A stretch of 64,000 nucleotides of DNA, from positions 1 through 64,000 of the forward strand of contig JACPEG010000028.1 of NCBI GenBank assembly GCA_016183615.1. The letters are read 5' to 3'. This document shows, piece after piece, positions 24,906-32,984 of the stretch. The translations under genes and the position numbers were made by a program. The notes under the pieces were generated by a model that saw nothing but the letters and a program-made list of their open reading frames with translations, was not told the DNA's origin and ran no database searches. Source of the DNA: Betaproteobacteria bacterium (lineage in GTDB: Bacteria; Pseudomonadota; Gammaproteobacteria; Burkholderiales; UBA6910). Every line of letters begins with the position of its first letter. Positions within the stretch are counted from its first letter, which is position 1.

Positions 24906-25472
24906 GTGAGCATCAAATCCGACAAGTGGATCCGCAGGATGGCCGCTGAGCAGCGCATGATCGAGCCCTTTGAGCCGAACCAGATCAAGAGCGTGAACGG
25001 CCAGCGGATCGTCTCCTACGGCACCTCCAGCTACGGCTACGACATCCGCTGCTCCAACGAATTCAAGCTGTTCACCGACATCAACTGCACCATCGTCGAC
25101 CCCAAGGCCTTCGACCCCAAGTCCTTCGTCGACATCAAGGGTGACCACTGCATCATCCCTCCCAACTCCTTCGCCCTGGCCCGCACGGTGGAGTATTTCC
25201 GGATTCCGCGCAACGTGCTCACCATCTGCCTCGGCAAGTCCACCTACGCCCGCTGCGGCATCATCGTAAACGTCACCCCCTTCGAGCCCGAGTGGGAGGG
25301 CTACGTCACCCTGGAGTTCTCCAACACCACGCCGCTGCCCGCCAAGATCTACGCCAACGAGGGCGTGGCCCAGGTCATCTTCTTCGAGTCCGACGAGGTC
25401 TGCGAGACCTCCTACAAGGACCGGGGCGGCAAGTACCAGGGCCAGCAGGGCGTGACCCTGCCCCGCATGTAG
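24906..25472 (+). CDS. dcd: dCTP deaminase
   Basis: The 188-residue protein deaminates dCTP to dUTP for dTMP synthesis. Typical motifs are [13 protein letters not shown] near residue 40, [21 protein letters not shown] with the catalytic Arg/Glu region, and the C-terminal [13 protein letters not shown]. The length is standard. GTG start with GGGAG upstream. Confidence 0.96.
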   Translation: MSIKSDKWIRRMAAEQRMIEPFEPNQIKSVNGQRIVSYGTSSYGYDIRCSNEFKLFTDINCTIVDPKAFDPKSFVDIKGDHCIIPPNSFALARTVEYFRIPRNVLTICLGKSTYARCGIIVNVTPFEPEWEGYVTLEFSNTTPLPAKIYANEGVAQVIFFESDEVCETSYKDRGGKYQGQQGVTLPRM

Positions 25473-25510
25473 GGCGGAACCGCGGAGCGGGTTCCGCCGG
25501 TCGCCCGAGC

Positions 25511-25536
25511 GCGGAGCACGTTCCGCCGGTTTTTTT
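25511..25536 (+). terminator. Possible terminator after dcd
   Basis: A short stem GCGGA (25511-25515)/TCCGC (25522-25526) is followed within three bases by seven T residues (25530-25536). The stem is weak, so this is tentative. Confidence 0.35.
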
Positions 25537-25587
25537 GGTGCAACCCGCTTCGCGGTTGCCCCCTGCTTGTCCGCCCGAACGGCCGTA

Positions 25588-25623
25588 GTCTTGGCGGAAC
25601 CCCGCAGGGGGTTCCGCCAAGAC
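25588..25623. repeat. Perfect 16-bp inverted repeat of the GGCGGAACC family
   Basis: GTCTTGGCGGAACCCC (25588-25603) and its exact complement (25608-25623) flank the four-base loop GCAG. The surrounding 25473-25800 region holds more degenerate copies of the same sequence and no credible gene. Confidence 0.8.
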
Positions 25624-25813
25624 CCGGTCCGGCACGCGAATTCGGGAAAGACCCGACCGGCGCAACCGGCGTTGCCGTTGCGCCCTACGGTGGCTTCGTT
25701 TTGCCTGTCGCAAATTCCCCATCCCGCCCGCTCCGGAACCCTTGCCCGGCGCCCCCTTATCCGCCTGCGCCGCCTCGGCTTTTGCGGAAATGTCACATCC
25801 CTGAAAAAAACGC

Positions 25814-25841
25814 TTGATTTCAGGACCGTCGGCCCTATAAT
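25814..25841 (+). promoter_or_regulatory. Sigma-70 promoter of the ornithine decarboxylase leader
   Basis: TTGATT (25814-25819), a 16-base spacer and a perfect TATAAT (25836-25841) form one of the best promoters in the window. Transcription from about 25848 would give a leader of nearly 200 bases before the decarboxylase gene. Confidence 0.75.
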
Positions 25842-25864
25842 TCGGGGAAATTTTAGTTGCGGCG

Positions 25865-25887
25865 TAACGTTCGGTGCCCGAACGTTA
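25865..25887 (+). promoter_or_regulatory. Perfect hairpin near the start of the decarboxylase leader
   Basis: TAACGTTCGG (25865-25874) and CCGAACGTTA (25878-25887) are exact complements around a TGC loop. It lies about 20 bases after the predicted transcription start, with no T-run, so it is not a simple terminator. It may be a DNA operator or a leader RNA hairpin. Confidence 0.55.
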
Positions 25888-25959
25888 GCCTTCACGGAAA
25901 CAGGCTTCGCATATTTTGGTCAACCCTGTGCAGCACCAAGCCGGCTAAAGGAGGTCATC

Positions 25960-26025
25960 ATGACAAGCAAAAGGAACTACTGCGGCGCTTGCGACCTGGT
26001 CAACGTCCATATTCCGGTAACGTAG
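25960..26025 (+). CDS. 21-residue leader ORF upstream of ornithine decarboxylase
   Basis: ATG at 25960 is preceded by AAAGGAGGT, a near-perfect Shine-Dalgarno sequence at correct spacing. The ORF encodes 21 residues with a small Cys pair (YCGACDLV) and stops 19 bases before the decarboxylase start. The strong translation signal on such a short ORF, between a strong promoter and a polyamine gene, suggests a regulatory leader peptide or a small protein in its own right. I do not recognise the sequence. Confidence 0.55.
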   Translation: MTSKRNYCGACDLVNVHIPVT

Positions 26026-26044
26026 GTTCCGTAGGAGAACTTCA

Positions 26045-27217
26045 ATGCAGATGCGCGCTTCGCTGCGTAAAAAAGTCCAACCCGAAGCCATCTTCGACAC
26101 TCACCCCGAGGTCAGCCTGGACTTCGACAAAGTCCGGCAGATCCTCGCCAGCGGCTACCACAAGCCGTTCCTGCTGGTCGACTCCCAGCTCGTCCGCGAA
26201 AAGACCCGGCGCTTCAAGGCCGCCATGCCCCGCGTTTGCCCCCATTACGCGGTGAAGGCGAACCCTGATCCGCGGGTGCTCAAGGTCCTGATCGAGGAAG
26301 GCGCCGGCTTCGAAATCGCCTCCATTCCCGAGCTCGACCTCCTGCTCGGCCTGGGGGTGCCGGCCGCCGAAATCTACTATAGCAACCCGGTGAAGTCCCG
26401 GGCCTACCTGGAGTATGCCGCGGCCAAGGGCGTCGAGTGGTACGTGCTGGACAGCGTGGAAGAGCTGCGCAAGATCGTCTCCGTCAAGCCTGACGCCAGG
26501 CTGTATCTGCGCATCGAGACCCCCAACATCGGCAGCGACTGGCCGCTTTCGGGCAAGTTCGGCGCCCAGCTCGCCGACGCCAGGCAGATCATTGCCGCGG
26601 CGGTGGAGCTCAAGGCGGATCTGGCGGGGGTGACCTTCCACGTGGGCTCCCAGTGCCGCAATCCGGAGAACTGGCGGGTGGGCACCGAGCGCGCCCAGAA
26701 GGTGTTCGCCGACATGAAGAAGGCTGGCCTCAGGCCCCGGCTGCTCAACATCGGCGGCGGCTTCCCGGTGCGCCACGTCAAGCCGATTCCCTCCATCGAG
26801 GTGATCGGCGAGGTGGTAAACCGCGCCATCGCCGACATTCCCGAGGACGTGCGCATCATGGCCGAGCCCGGGCGCTACCTGGTGTCCGATGCCGGCTATT
26901 TCGTGTGCCGGGTGATCGGCACCTCCACCCGCGGCGGCAAGCGCTGGATGTACTGGGACGCCGGGGTGTTCGGCGGGGTGATCGAGACCATGGAGGGCCT
27001 GAAATACAAGGTCAAGACCGACCGCACCGGGCCCGACGTGCCATGGAACGTGGCCGGGCCCACCTGCGACTCGGTGGACGTGATGATGAAGGACGAGCTG
27101 CTGCCTTCCGACATGCAGGAGGGCGATTTCGTCTATGTCAAGAACGCCGGCGCCTACACTACGGCCTACGCCAGCAACTTCAACGGCTTCCCGCTGCCGG
27201 ACGTGATCGTTCTGTAG
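26045..27217 (+). CDS. Ornithine decarboxylase (fold III, PLP-dependent)
   Basis: The 390-residue protein belongs to the alanine-racemase-fold decarboxylases (eukaryotic ODC-like). The PLP lysine is K71 in HYAVKANPDP. HVGSQ, IGGGFP and AEPGRYLV follow in order. The active-site pair C341-D342 in GPTCDSVDVM fits ornithine, or ornithine/lysine, decarboxylation and not diaminopimelate. The product would be putrescine. AGGAG at 26033-26037 sets the start. The gene has its own promoter, leader hairpin and leader ORF, which points to regulation at the leader. Confidence 0.9.
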   Translation: MQMRASLRKKVQPEAIFDTHPEVSLDFDKVRQILASGYHKPFLLVDSQLVREKTRRFKAAMPRVCPHYAVKANPDPRVLKVLIEEGAGFEIASIPELDLLLGLGVPAAEIYYSNPVKSRAYLEYAAAKGVEWYVLDSVEELRKIVSVKPDARLYLRIETPNIGSDWPLSGKFGAQLADARQIIAAAVELKADLAGVTFHVGSQCRNPENWRVGTERAQKVFADMKKAGLRPRLLNIGGGFPVRHVKPIPSIEVIGEVVNRAIADIPEDVRIMAEPGRYLVSDAGYFVCRVIGTSTRGGKRWMYWDAGVFGGVIETMEGLKYKVKTDRTGPDVPWNVAGPTCDSVDVMMKDELLPSDMQEGDFVYVKNAGAYTTAYASNFNGFPLPDVIVL

Positions 27218-27472
27218 CCGCGTCATCCGGTCCCCGGTTCCTGGGCAGGGACCGGGGCGGGCGGTGCCCGCGTCCCCGATGCGAGCGGCTGCCTTCCCCT
27301 CCAGCCTGGGTTTCCCGGGGCCGGGCGCAATTTCGGCGGCCGCGGGGATACCGGCCGGTCCGCGTGCCTCGCGGTTCTCGCCGCCAAGCGGGAACCTGCT
27401 TGAAATCCTTCCATTTTTCCAGGTTTTTGTGCTAAGTTAGCCCGAAATATTCAGAAGCAGGGTTAACAGACG

Positions 27473-28801
27473 ATGAAAAAATCCCCCGGGAAATTTTTCC
27501 TTGCCGTGTGTCTGGCGTTTGCCTGGATCAGCGCCGCGATTGCGGCGGACGATCTGCTGGTCAAGGCGAAGCAACTGATGGAACGCAAGGACGCCAAGGC
27601 CGCCTACGAACTGCTGGTGCCTTTCCAGTCGGAGCGCGCCGGCGACCCGGACTACGATTATCTGCTCGGCATTGCGGCGCTCGATTCCGGCCGGCCCGGC
27701 GAAGCGGTGTTCGCCCTGGAGCGGGTGCTGGCCGTCAAGCCGGATCACCCCCAGGCGCGCGCCGAAATCGCCCGGGCCTATTTCGCCCTCGGCGAGCGGG
27801 AAACCGCGAAGCAGGAATTCGAGTCGGTCAAGAAAATGGACGTGCCGCCGGAGGCGGCCGCCACCATCCAGAAATTCCTCGATGCCATCGAGCAGCTCGA
27901 AGCGACCGAGCGCACCCAGGTGAGGTACTACCTGGAGGCCACGCTGGGTTACGACAGCAACGTCAACAGCGCGACTTCCAGCAGCCAGATCGCGGTTCCA
28001 CTGTTCGGGGGCGCGATTTTCACCCTGAGCCCGACCAGCATCGAGCTGGACGATACCTACGCCGCCGTGGGCGGCGGCGTGAGCGTGAGGCACCCGCTGT
28101 CGAGGGAGGTCGCGCTGTTTGGCGGCATCAATCTCAACAAGCGCGTCAACGACACCGAGGACCGGTTCGACACCGGCTTCTGGGACGTCAATGCCGGCGT
28201 GAGCGTGACCCGCGAAAAGAACGTGTTCACCGCGGCGTTCCAGGGCAGCAATTTCTACGTGGACAACAACCGCTTCCGCGACGCCTACGGCGTGACGGGC
28301 CAGTGGCAGCATAATTACGATGCCCGCAACCAGGCCAGCGCCTTCCTGCAATACAGCCAGCTGCATTACCCGGGGCAGGATCTCAGGGACGCGGACCGCT
28401 ACGTGGCGGGCGTTGCCTACGCCCACGCCTTCGGCGGAGACTTGGCGCCGGTGATCTATGTCGGCGGTTACGTCGGCGAGGAGCGGGAGCAGGCGGCGCG
28501 CGTTCCCCACCTGGGCCACGAGCTGATCGGCCTGCGGGCCGGCGGGCAGGTCAGGCTCAGCGAGAAGGCGACGGTGTTCGTCAACGCCAGCGCCGAGCGG
28601 CGTGATTACGGCGGGCCCGAGCCGTTTTTCCTGGTGACCCGGGAGGACGAGCAGCTCGACTTCAGGATCGGCGCCAATTTCGTTCCCGCGAGGAACTGGA
28701 CCATCACGCCCCTGGCGAGTTTTGTCCGCAACGATTCGAACGTCATCATCAACGATTTCAAGCGCGACGTGTTTTCGTTGACCGTGCGCCGGGAATTCTA
28801 G
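27473..28801 (+). CDS. TPR plus beta-barrel outer-membrane protein (Slam/DUF560-like)
   Basis: The 442-residue protein has a signal peptide (1-25, ending AAIAA) and a TPR-rich periplasmic domain (about 27-145: AYELLVPFQSE, YLLGIAALDSGRPGEAVFAL, ARAEIARAYFALGERETAKQ). An outer-membrane beta-barrel follows (about 150-442), starting YYLEATLGYDSNVNSA and ending with Phe. This TPR-then-barrel layout and length match Slam-type (surface lipoprotein assembly modifier, type XI secretion) translocators. The next gene encodes a large repeat protein that would be the natural cargo. A plain porin or a FecR-associated barrel of unknown role is the alternative. The intergenic 27218-27472 holds only a GC-rich hairpin near 27227-27255. 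Confidence 0.7.
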   Translation: MKKSPGKFFLAVCLAFAWISAAIAADDLLVKAKQLMERKDAKAAYELLVPFQSERAGDPDYDYLLGIAALDSGRPGEAVFALERVLAVKPDHPQARAEIARAYFALGERETAKQEFESVKKMDVPPEAAATIQKFLDAIEQLEATERTQVRYYLEATLGYDSNVNSATSSSQIAVPLFGGAIFTLSPTSIELDDTYAAVGGGVSVRHPLSREVALFGGINLNKRVNDTEDRFDTGFWDVNAGVSVTREKNVFTAAFQGSNFYVDNNRFRDAYGVTGQWQHNYDARNQASAFLQYSQLHYPGQDLRDADRYVAGVAYAHAFGGDLAPVIYVGGYVGEEREQAARVPHLGHELIGLRAGGQVRLSEKATVFVNASAERRDYGGPEPFFLVTREDEQLDFRIGANFVPARNWTITPLASFVRNDSNVIINDFKRDVFSLTVRREF

Positions 28802-28993
28802 GTCGGGTAATAATCACTTCCGGCCGGCCACGGGCGGCCCGTCTCAGCCGCCGCGGAAACGGCCGAAAAATGATGCATCCGGTGTGAATTAATTCCTGTA
28901 ATCCACCCCGGGGATGTGCTATCAAGATACTGTGCAGAAGGGGGTATCTGCGCGGTGCGATCAACGCTATCTTGAAGTTCGGGAGTGACTCTC

Positions 28994-31900
28994 ATGTTTC
29001 CTCATGATCAGTTCAGGCTTACCCGGCAGGCGGCTTTGCTGGCCGCCATTTCCGCCGCCTTCCCGACAGCCGGATATGCCGCGGTGGCGGGAAGGATCGA
29101 TTTTTCCGTCGGAGAGGTAAGCGCGACTGCGCCCGACGGCAAGGTGCGGCCCCTCGCCAGGGGCGCCGAAGTCGCCGTGGGCGACACTATCGTCACCGGC
29201 GCCACCGGGCGCGCCCAGGTGCGCTTTACCGACGGCGCCTACAGTTCCGTCCAGCCCCAGACCCAGTTCCGGGTGGACGATTACCAGTACGCGGGCAAGA
29301 CGGACGGCAGCGAGAAGAGCTTTTTCAGCCTGCTCAAGGGCGGGCTGAGGACCATCACCGGCGCCATCGGCAGGGTAAACAAGCAGGCCTACCGGGTCAC
29401 GACGCCCACCGCGACCATCGGCATCCGCGGAACGGAGTACCTGGCACGGGAGGGCAACAGCCTGACCGTCAGCGTCGGCGAAGGCATCATCGAGGTTTGC
29501 AATGCCGCGGGCTGTCTGACGGTGGCCGACGGCCATTCCGCCTTCGTCCGGGACCCCAACACCCTGCCGACGTTTACGCTGATCAAGCCCAAGGAGTCGC
29601 CGCCGCCGCCCACGGGCCCGGGCGGAGGCGGTGTGCCGCAACCGAACCCGGATCCCAAGCCAACCGGTAGCGAACAGACCGATTGCAATCCGGCGACGCA
29701 GACTTGCGATGCCACCAGTGGGGTGGAAGAGACGCCCTCGATCGTTACCGCGCCCCCGCCCCCGCCGACCACGGCGGTGCTCTCCGGCCGTGCGGCCGCC
29801 ATTTCGGCGGGCCTGGGGTCCACCACAGGCAATGTCAGCTTCGCGGACTGCGTGGGCGCCGCGTGCGGCGCGCCCGACCATACCGTGAGTTTCAGCGACG
29901 CGAATGTCACCCGCATCGAGGTCAGTTCCGATCCCACCCTGTTCGACGGGCTCATTGCCGGAACGGTGGAAGGGCAGAGCGTGGACGATGTGCTGTTCCT
30001 GGGCCGGTGGATCAATGGCACCGTCCATGCCTTCGGGTTCAGCGATACCTCCGACCTGACGGCAGGCCCGGGGCAGGGGTATCACTACGTCGTGGGTGTG
30101 CCCACGTCGCCCATGCCGGCGTCCGGCGTCGGGACCTACAGCCTGGCGGCGGCGACGGTTCCCACCTTCAGTGACGGCCTCGGCGGAGGCCTGGGCACGG
30201 GCTCGGTGACCGCCGGGACCCTCACCGCCGACTTCGGCGCCGGAACCCTGGGCGCCAGCATGGATCTTTCCTTCAGCGGAAGCTCGGGCAGCAGCAACTA
30301 CCAGATGTCGTCCTCGGGGACCCCGATTTCCGGCTCGGGCTTCACGGGTTTTGGCGAAACTGCCTTCCAGGGCGGCGCCGTCAATGTCTGCTCGGACGGC
30401 TGCATCACGCTCTACAACGGCTTTTTCGCCGGCACCGACGCTTCCCACGCCGGGCTGGCCTACGAGGTGTTCACGGACGGCGGCTTCGACATCAACGGCG
30501 CAGCCGCTTTCCGGCAGACCGGCCTGGAAACATTGCAGCCAATCGCGGGAGTGGGTTCATTCAGCTTCGGCGGCAATCTGCCTGACTTCGGCAACCAGGT
30601 CGTCGCCGATCTGGAATTCGACGACGGCACGGGATTCAAGAACGCTTCCAACCAGTTTGTCCGGTTTGAAAATATCAATGGCATATTCGACCTCGGGACG
30701 GCGACCGTCGTCGAGAATGGTTTCGAGCAGACCGGCACGGCCACCATCGCCTGGGGGCGCTGGACCAACGGCACGTTTACCGTGGCCGGCGAGGAAGGAC
30801 TCGTCAACGTCAGCGTAAGCTCGAACCAGGGTTTCCACTATTTCGGCGGCGTTCCGACCCTGGCTTCCGAAATGGCGAGCCTTGCCAGCGGCGCCATGAC
30901 GGGTACCTACAGCCTGCTGGGTTCCACCCAGGCCACCTCCGCGGACGGGTCTCTCGGCCTCGGAACCTTCACCGGCGCCCTGGTGGCGGATTTCGGCGCC
31001 AGCAAGGTGGGCCTCGACTTCAACGTGGCATTCTCCAGCGCCAGCTACCAGGTCGCCACCACCGGCGGGACGGCCGATCCAGGATTGTCCGAACTGAATA
31101 TCGTGGCCGCCGATTCCCACTTTTTCAACCTGATTCCGATTCCCACGACCGGATCGGGGGCTGCCTGCGCGTCGGGCTGCTCGACCTTCGTCGAGGGCCT
31201 GTTCGCGGGCACCAACGCGGCGCGCGCCGGGTTCACCTACCTGATCGACGACGACTCACTCACCAATACGGTCCACGGGGCCGCCGCCTTCACCCAGGAC
31301 AGCCTGGTGGCGCCGCCTCCACCCGACCAGTTGATTGCGGGTTCGGGGGCATTCAGCCTTGGCGGAAACCTGCCCGACTTCGGGAATAACCTGACGATTG
31401 ACCTCGATTTCTCGGAGGGCACGGCAACCATCAACAGCCTCGGCCAGGCCACGAGGTTCGTGAATCTGGACAGCGAGTTCAACCTCGGCACCGCAAGCGT
31501 CGTGGACTTCGGGTTTGAACAGAGCGCGACGGCCACGATCGCCTGGGGGCGCTGGACCAACGGCACGTTCACCGCGGACGGCGGCGAAGGGCCGTTCAAT
31601 GTCAGCGTAAGCTCGAACCAGGGTTTCCACTATTTCGGCGGCGTGGCCACCACGTCTCTCCAGATGGCGAGTCTCGCCAGCCTGGCGCAGAAAGCCACCT
31701 ATACGCTGATATCGGGTGGCGCCACCAGCGCCACCGCCTCCGACGGCTCCCTGGGGCTCGGGACATTCGGCGGCGGCTCCCTGGTGGCCGATTTCGGGGC
31801 CGGCAAGGTAGGGCTTGCCTTCAACGTGACCTTCCCGTCGGTCAGCTACAGCGTGGCGACCACCGGGGGCACTTCCGACCCGGCCCTCTCCGAACTGGAT

Positions 31901-32902
31901 ATCGTCACCAGCCCGAACGCCCACTTCCACAACCTGAGCTTCGGGATACCGACGTCCGCCAGCGGCCCGGCCTGCTCGTCAGGGTGTGCCACCTACGTGG
32001 AGGGGCTGTTTGCCGGAACCAATGCGGCGCGGGCCGGTTTCACCTACCTGATCGAGGATTTCATCAATTTCGACCAGTCGGTCCATGGCGCCGCGGCGTT
32101 CCAGCAGGCGAGCCTGGGCGCCGCCCTCGTGTCGGGATCGGGATTCATGATGGCGGCCTCCCCCGACGGCGGCGAGGGCATCGTAAGCTCGGTCAACGCG
32201 ACCTTCGACAGTTCCAGCCGGCTGACGGCCTACTTGGGAACCACGGTGTTCGCCACTTCCACGCAGGGGTCGCTCGGGACCACCACGATCCCCGCCGCAG
32301 ATTCGGGCGCCGATTCGGTCATCGGCTGGGGCAGATGGACCAACGGGACCACCGCCACGACGTTGGGGTTCGACCCTTTAGGTCATCCGATGACGCTTTC
32401 GGCGAACCAGGGCTTCCACTACGTCGTCGGCACGCCCACCCCGGGAGCGGACCTGATCGCCCTGGCGGTTAGCTCAACCTCCGCGACCTATTCGCTGATG
32501 GGCGCCACCAGCGCCACCTCCAGCGACGGGTCCCTCGGCCTGGGCACCTTCTCGGGCAACCTGGAGGCGTTTTTCTCCAGCGGGTTCGTATCGGTGAACA
32601 TGGGCCTCAATTTCCCGAGCGCCTCCGGCGGAGCGCAGACCTACTCGCTGAGCGGCTCGGCCAGCGGATTGTTTGCCAGCGGTGTCCCCAACTTCGCTGG
32701 GTCGGTATTCGGCAGCGCCAGCAACTCGGGAGCCGCTGGCTTTTGCGTAAGTGGCTGCTCCGGGTCGATCAACGGGTTCTTTGCGGGCGCCAACGCGGCG
32801 CGCGCCGGCCTGTCGTACACGGTCTTCACGGATAGTCCGATCATCAACGGCGCGGCAGCATTCAAGCAATCCAGCGTTTGCCCGGGTTGCGACAACTTCT
32901 AG
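28994..32902 (+). CDS. Large FecR-domain surface protein with four tandem beta-rich repeats
   Basis: The 1302-residue protein begins with a secretion signal (about 10-30, ending TAGYAA). A FecR domain follows (about 35-180: VGEVSATAPDGKVRPLARGA, KGGLRTITGAIG, TPTATIGIRGTEY), then a Pro/Gly linker. Four repeats of roughly 260 residues make up the rest (coding about 29770-32899). Each repeat contains GRW-x-NGT, then QG(F/Y)HY-x-x-G-x-P/A-T, then (F)FAG-x-(N/D)A-x-xAG-x-x-Y and GAAAF-x-Q. The last block resembles the C-terminal barrel of TbpB-like proteins. The end is CPGCDNF. ATG at 28994 fits GGGAG at 28981. Surface display through the upstream barrel protein is inferred. Confidence 0.75.
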   Translation: MFPHDQFRLTRQAALLAAISAAFPTAGYAAVAGRIDFSVGEVSATAPDGKVRPLARGAEVAVGDTIVTGATGRAQVRFTDGAYSSVQPQTQFRVDDYQYAGKTDGSEKSFFSLLKGGLRTITGAIGRVNKQAYRVTTPTATIGIRGTEYLAREGNSLTVSVGEGIIEVCNAAGCLTVADGHSAFVRDPNTLPTFTLIKPKESPPPPTGPGGGGVPQPNPDPKPTGSEQTDCNPATQTCDATSGVEETPSIVTAPPPPPTTAVLSGRAAAISAGLGSTTGNVSFADCVGAACGAPDHTVSFSDANVTRIEVSSDPTLFDGLIAGTVEGQSVDDVLFLGRWINGTVHAFGFSDTSDLTAGPGQGYHYVVGVPTSPMPASGVGTYSLAAATVPTFSDGLGGGLGTGSVTAGTLTADFGAGTLGASMDLSFSGSSGSSNYQMSSSGTPISGSGFTGFGETAFQGGAVNVCSDGCITLYNGFFAGTDASHAGLAYEVFTDGGFDINGAAAFRQTGLETLQPIAGVGSFSFGGNLPDFGNQVVADLEFDDGTGFKNASNQFVRFENINGIFDLGTATVVENGFEQTGTATIAWGRWTNGTFTVAGEEGLVNVSVSSNQGFHYFGGVPTLASEMASLASGAMTGTYSLLGSTQATSADGSLGLGTFTGALVADFGASKVGLDFNVAFSSASYQVATTGGTADPGLSELNIVAADSHFFNLIPIPTTGSGAACASGCSTFVEGLFAGTNAARAGFTYLIDDDSLTNTVHGAAAFTQDSLVAPPPPDQLIAGSGAFSLGGNLPDFGNNLTIDLDFSEGTATINSLGQATRFVNLDSEFNLGTASVVDFGFEQSATATIAWGRWTNGTFTADGGEGPFNVSVSSNQGFHYFGGVATTSLQMASLASLAQKATYTLISGGATSATASDGSLGLGTFGGGSLVADFGAGKVGLAFNVTFPSVSYSVATTGGTSDPALSELDIVTSPNAHFHNLSFGIPTSASGPACSSGCATYVEGLFAGTNAARAGFTYLIEDFINFDQSVHGAAAFQQASLGAALVSGSGFMMAASPDGGEGIVSSVNATFDSSSRLTAYLGTTVFATSTQGSLGTTTIPAADSGADSVIGWGRWTNGTTATTLGFDPLGHPMTLSANQGFHYVVGTPTPGADLIALAVSSTSATYSLMGATSATSSDGSLGLGTFSGNLEAFFSSGFVSVNMGLNFPSASGGAQTYSLSGSASGLFASGVPNFAGSVFGSASNSGAAGFCVSGCSGSINGFFAGANAARAGLSYTVFTDSPIINGAAAFKQSSVCPGCDNF
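30749..31644 (+). repeat. Exact DNA repeats between units 2 and 3 of the FecR-domain gene
   Basis: A 29-base block at 30749-30777 recurs at 31541-31569, and a 44-base block at 30809-30852 recurs at 31601-31644. Both recur at exactly 792 bp. Such identity in an otherwise diverging repeat indicates recent gene conversion or duplication of one 264-codon unit. Confidence 0.85.
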
Positions 32903-32984
32903 GGGGCTGGCGCGACACCGGGTACGGCCGGCCGGATTTTTCGTGATTCCGCGAAGCGCCGTCACCGGCATCGGCTGGCCGGCC

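Noticed and set aside
27227-27255. Terminator after ornithine decarboxylase
   Set aside because: The 8-bp stem CCGGTCCC/GGGACCGG has a long loop and no T-run.
28802-28993. A cyclic-di-GMP or other known riboswitch before the FecR-domain gene
   Set aside because: Only a short AGATAC/GTATCT hairpin is visible; no conserved riboswitch core could be recognised.
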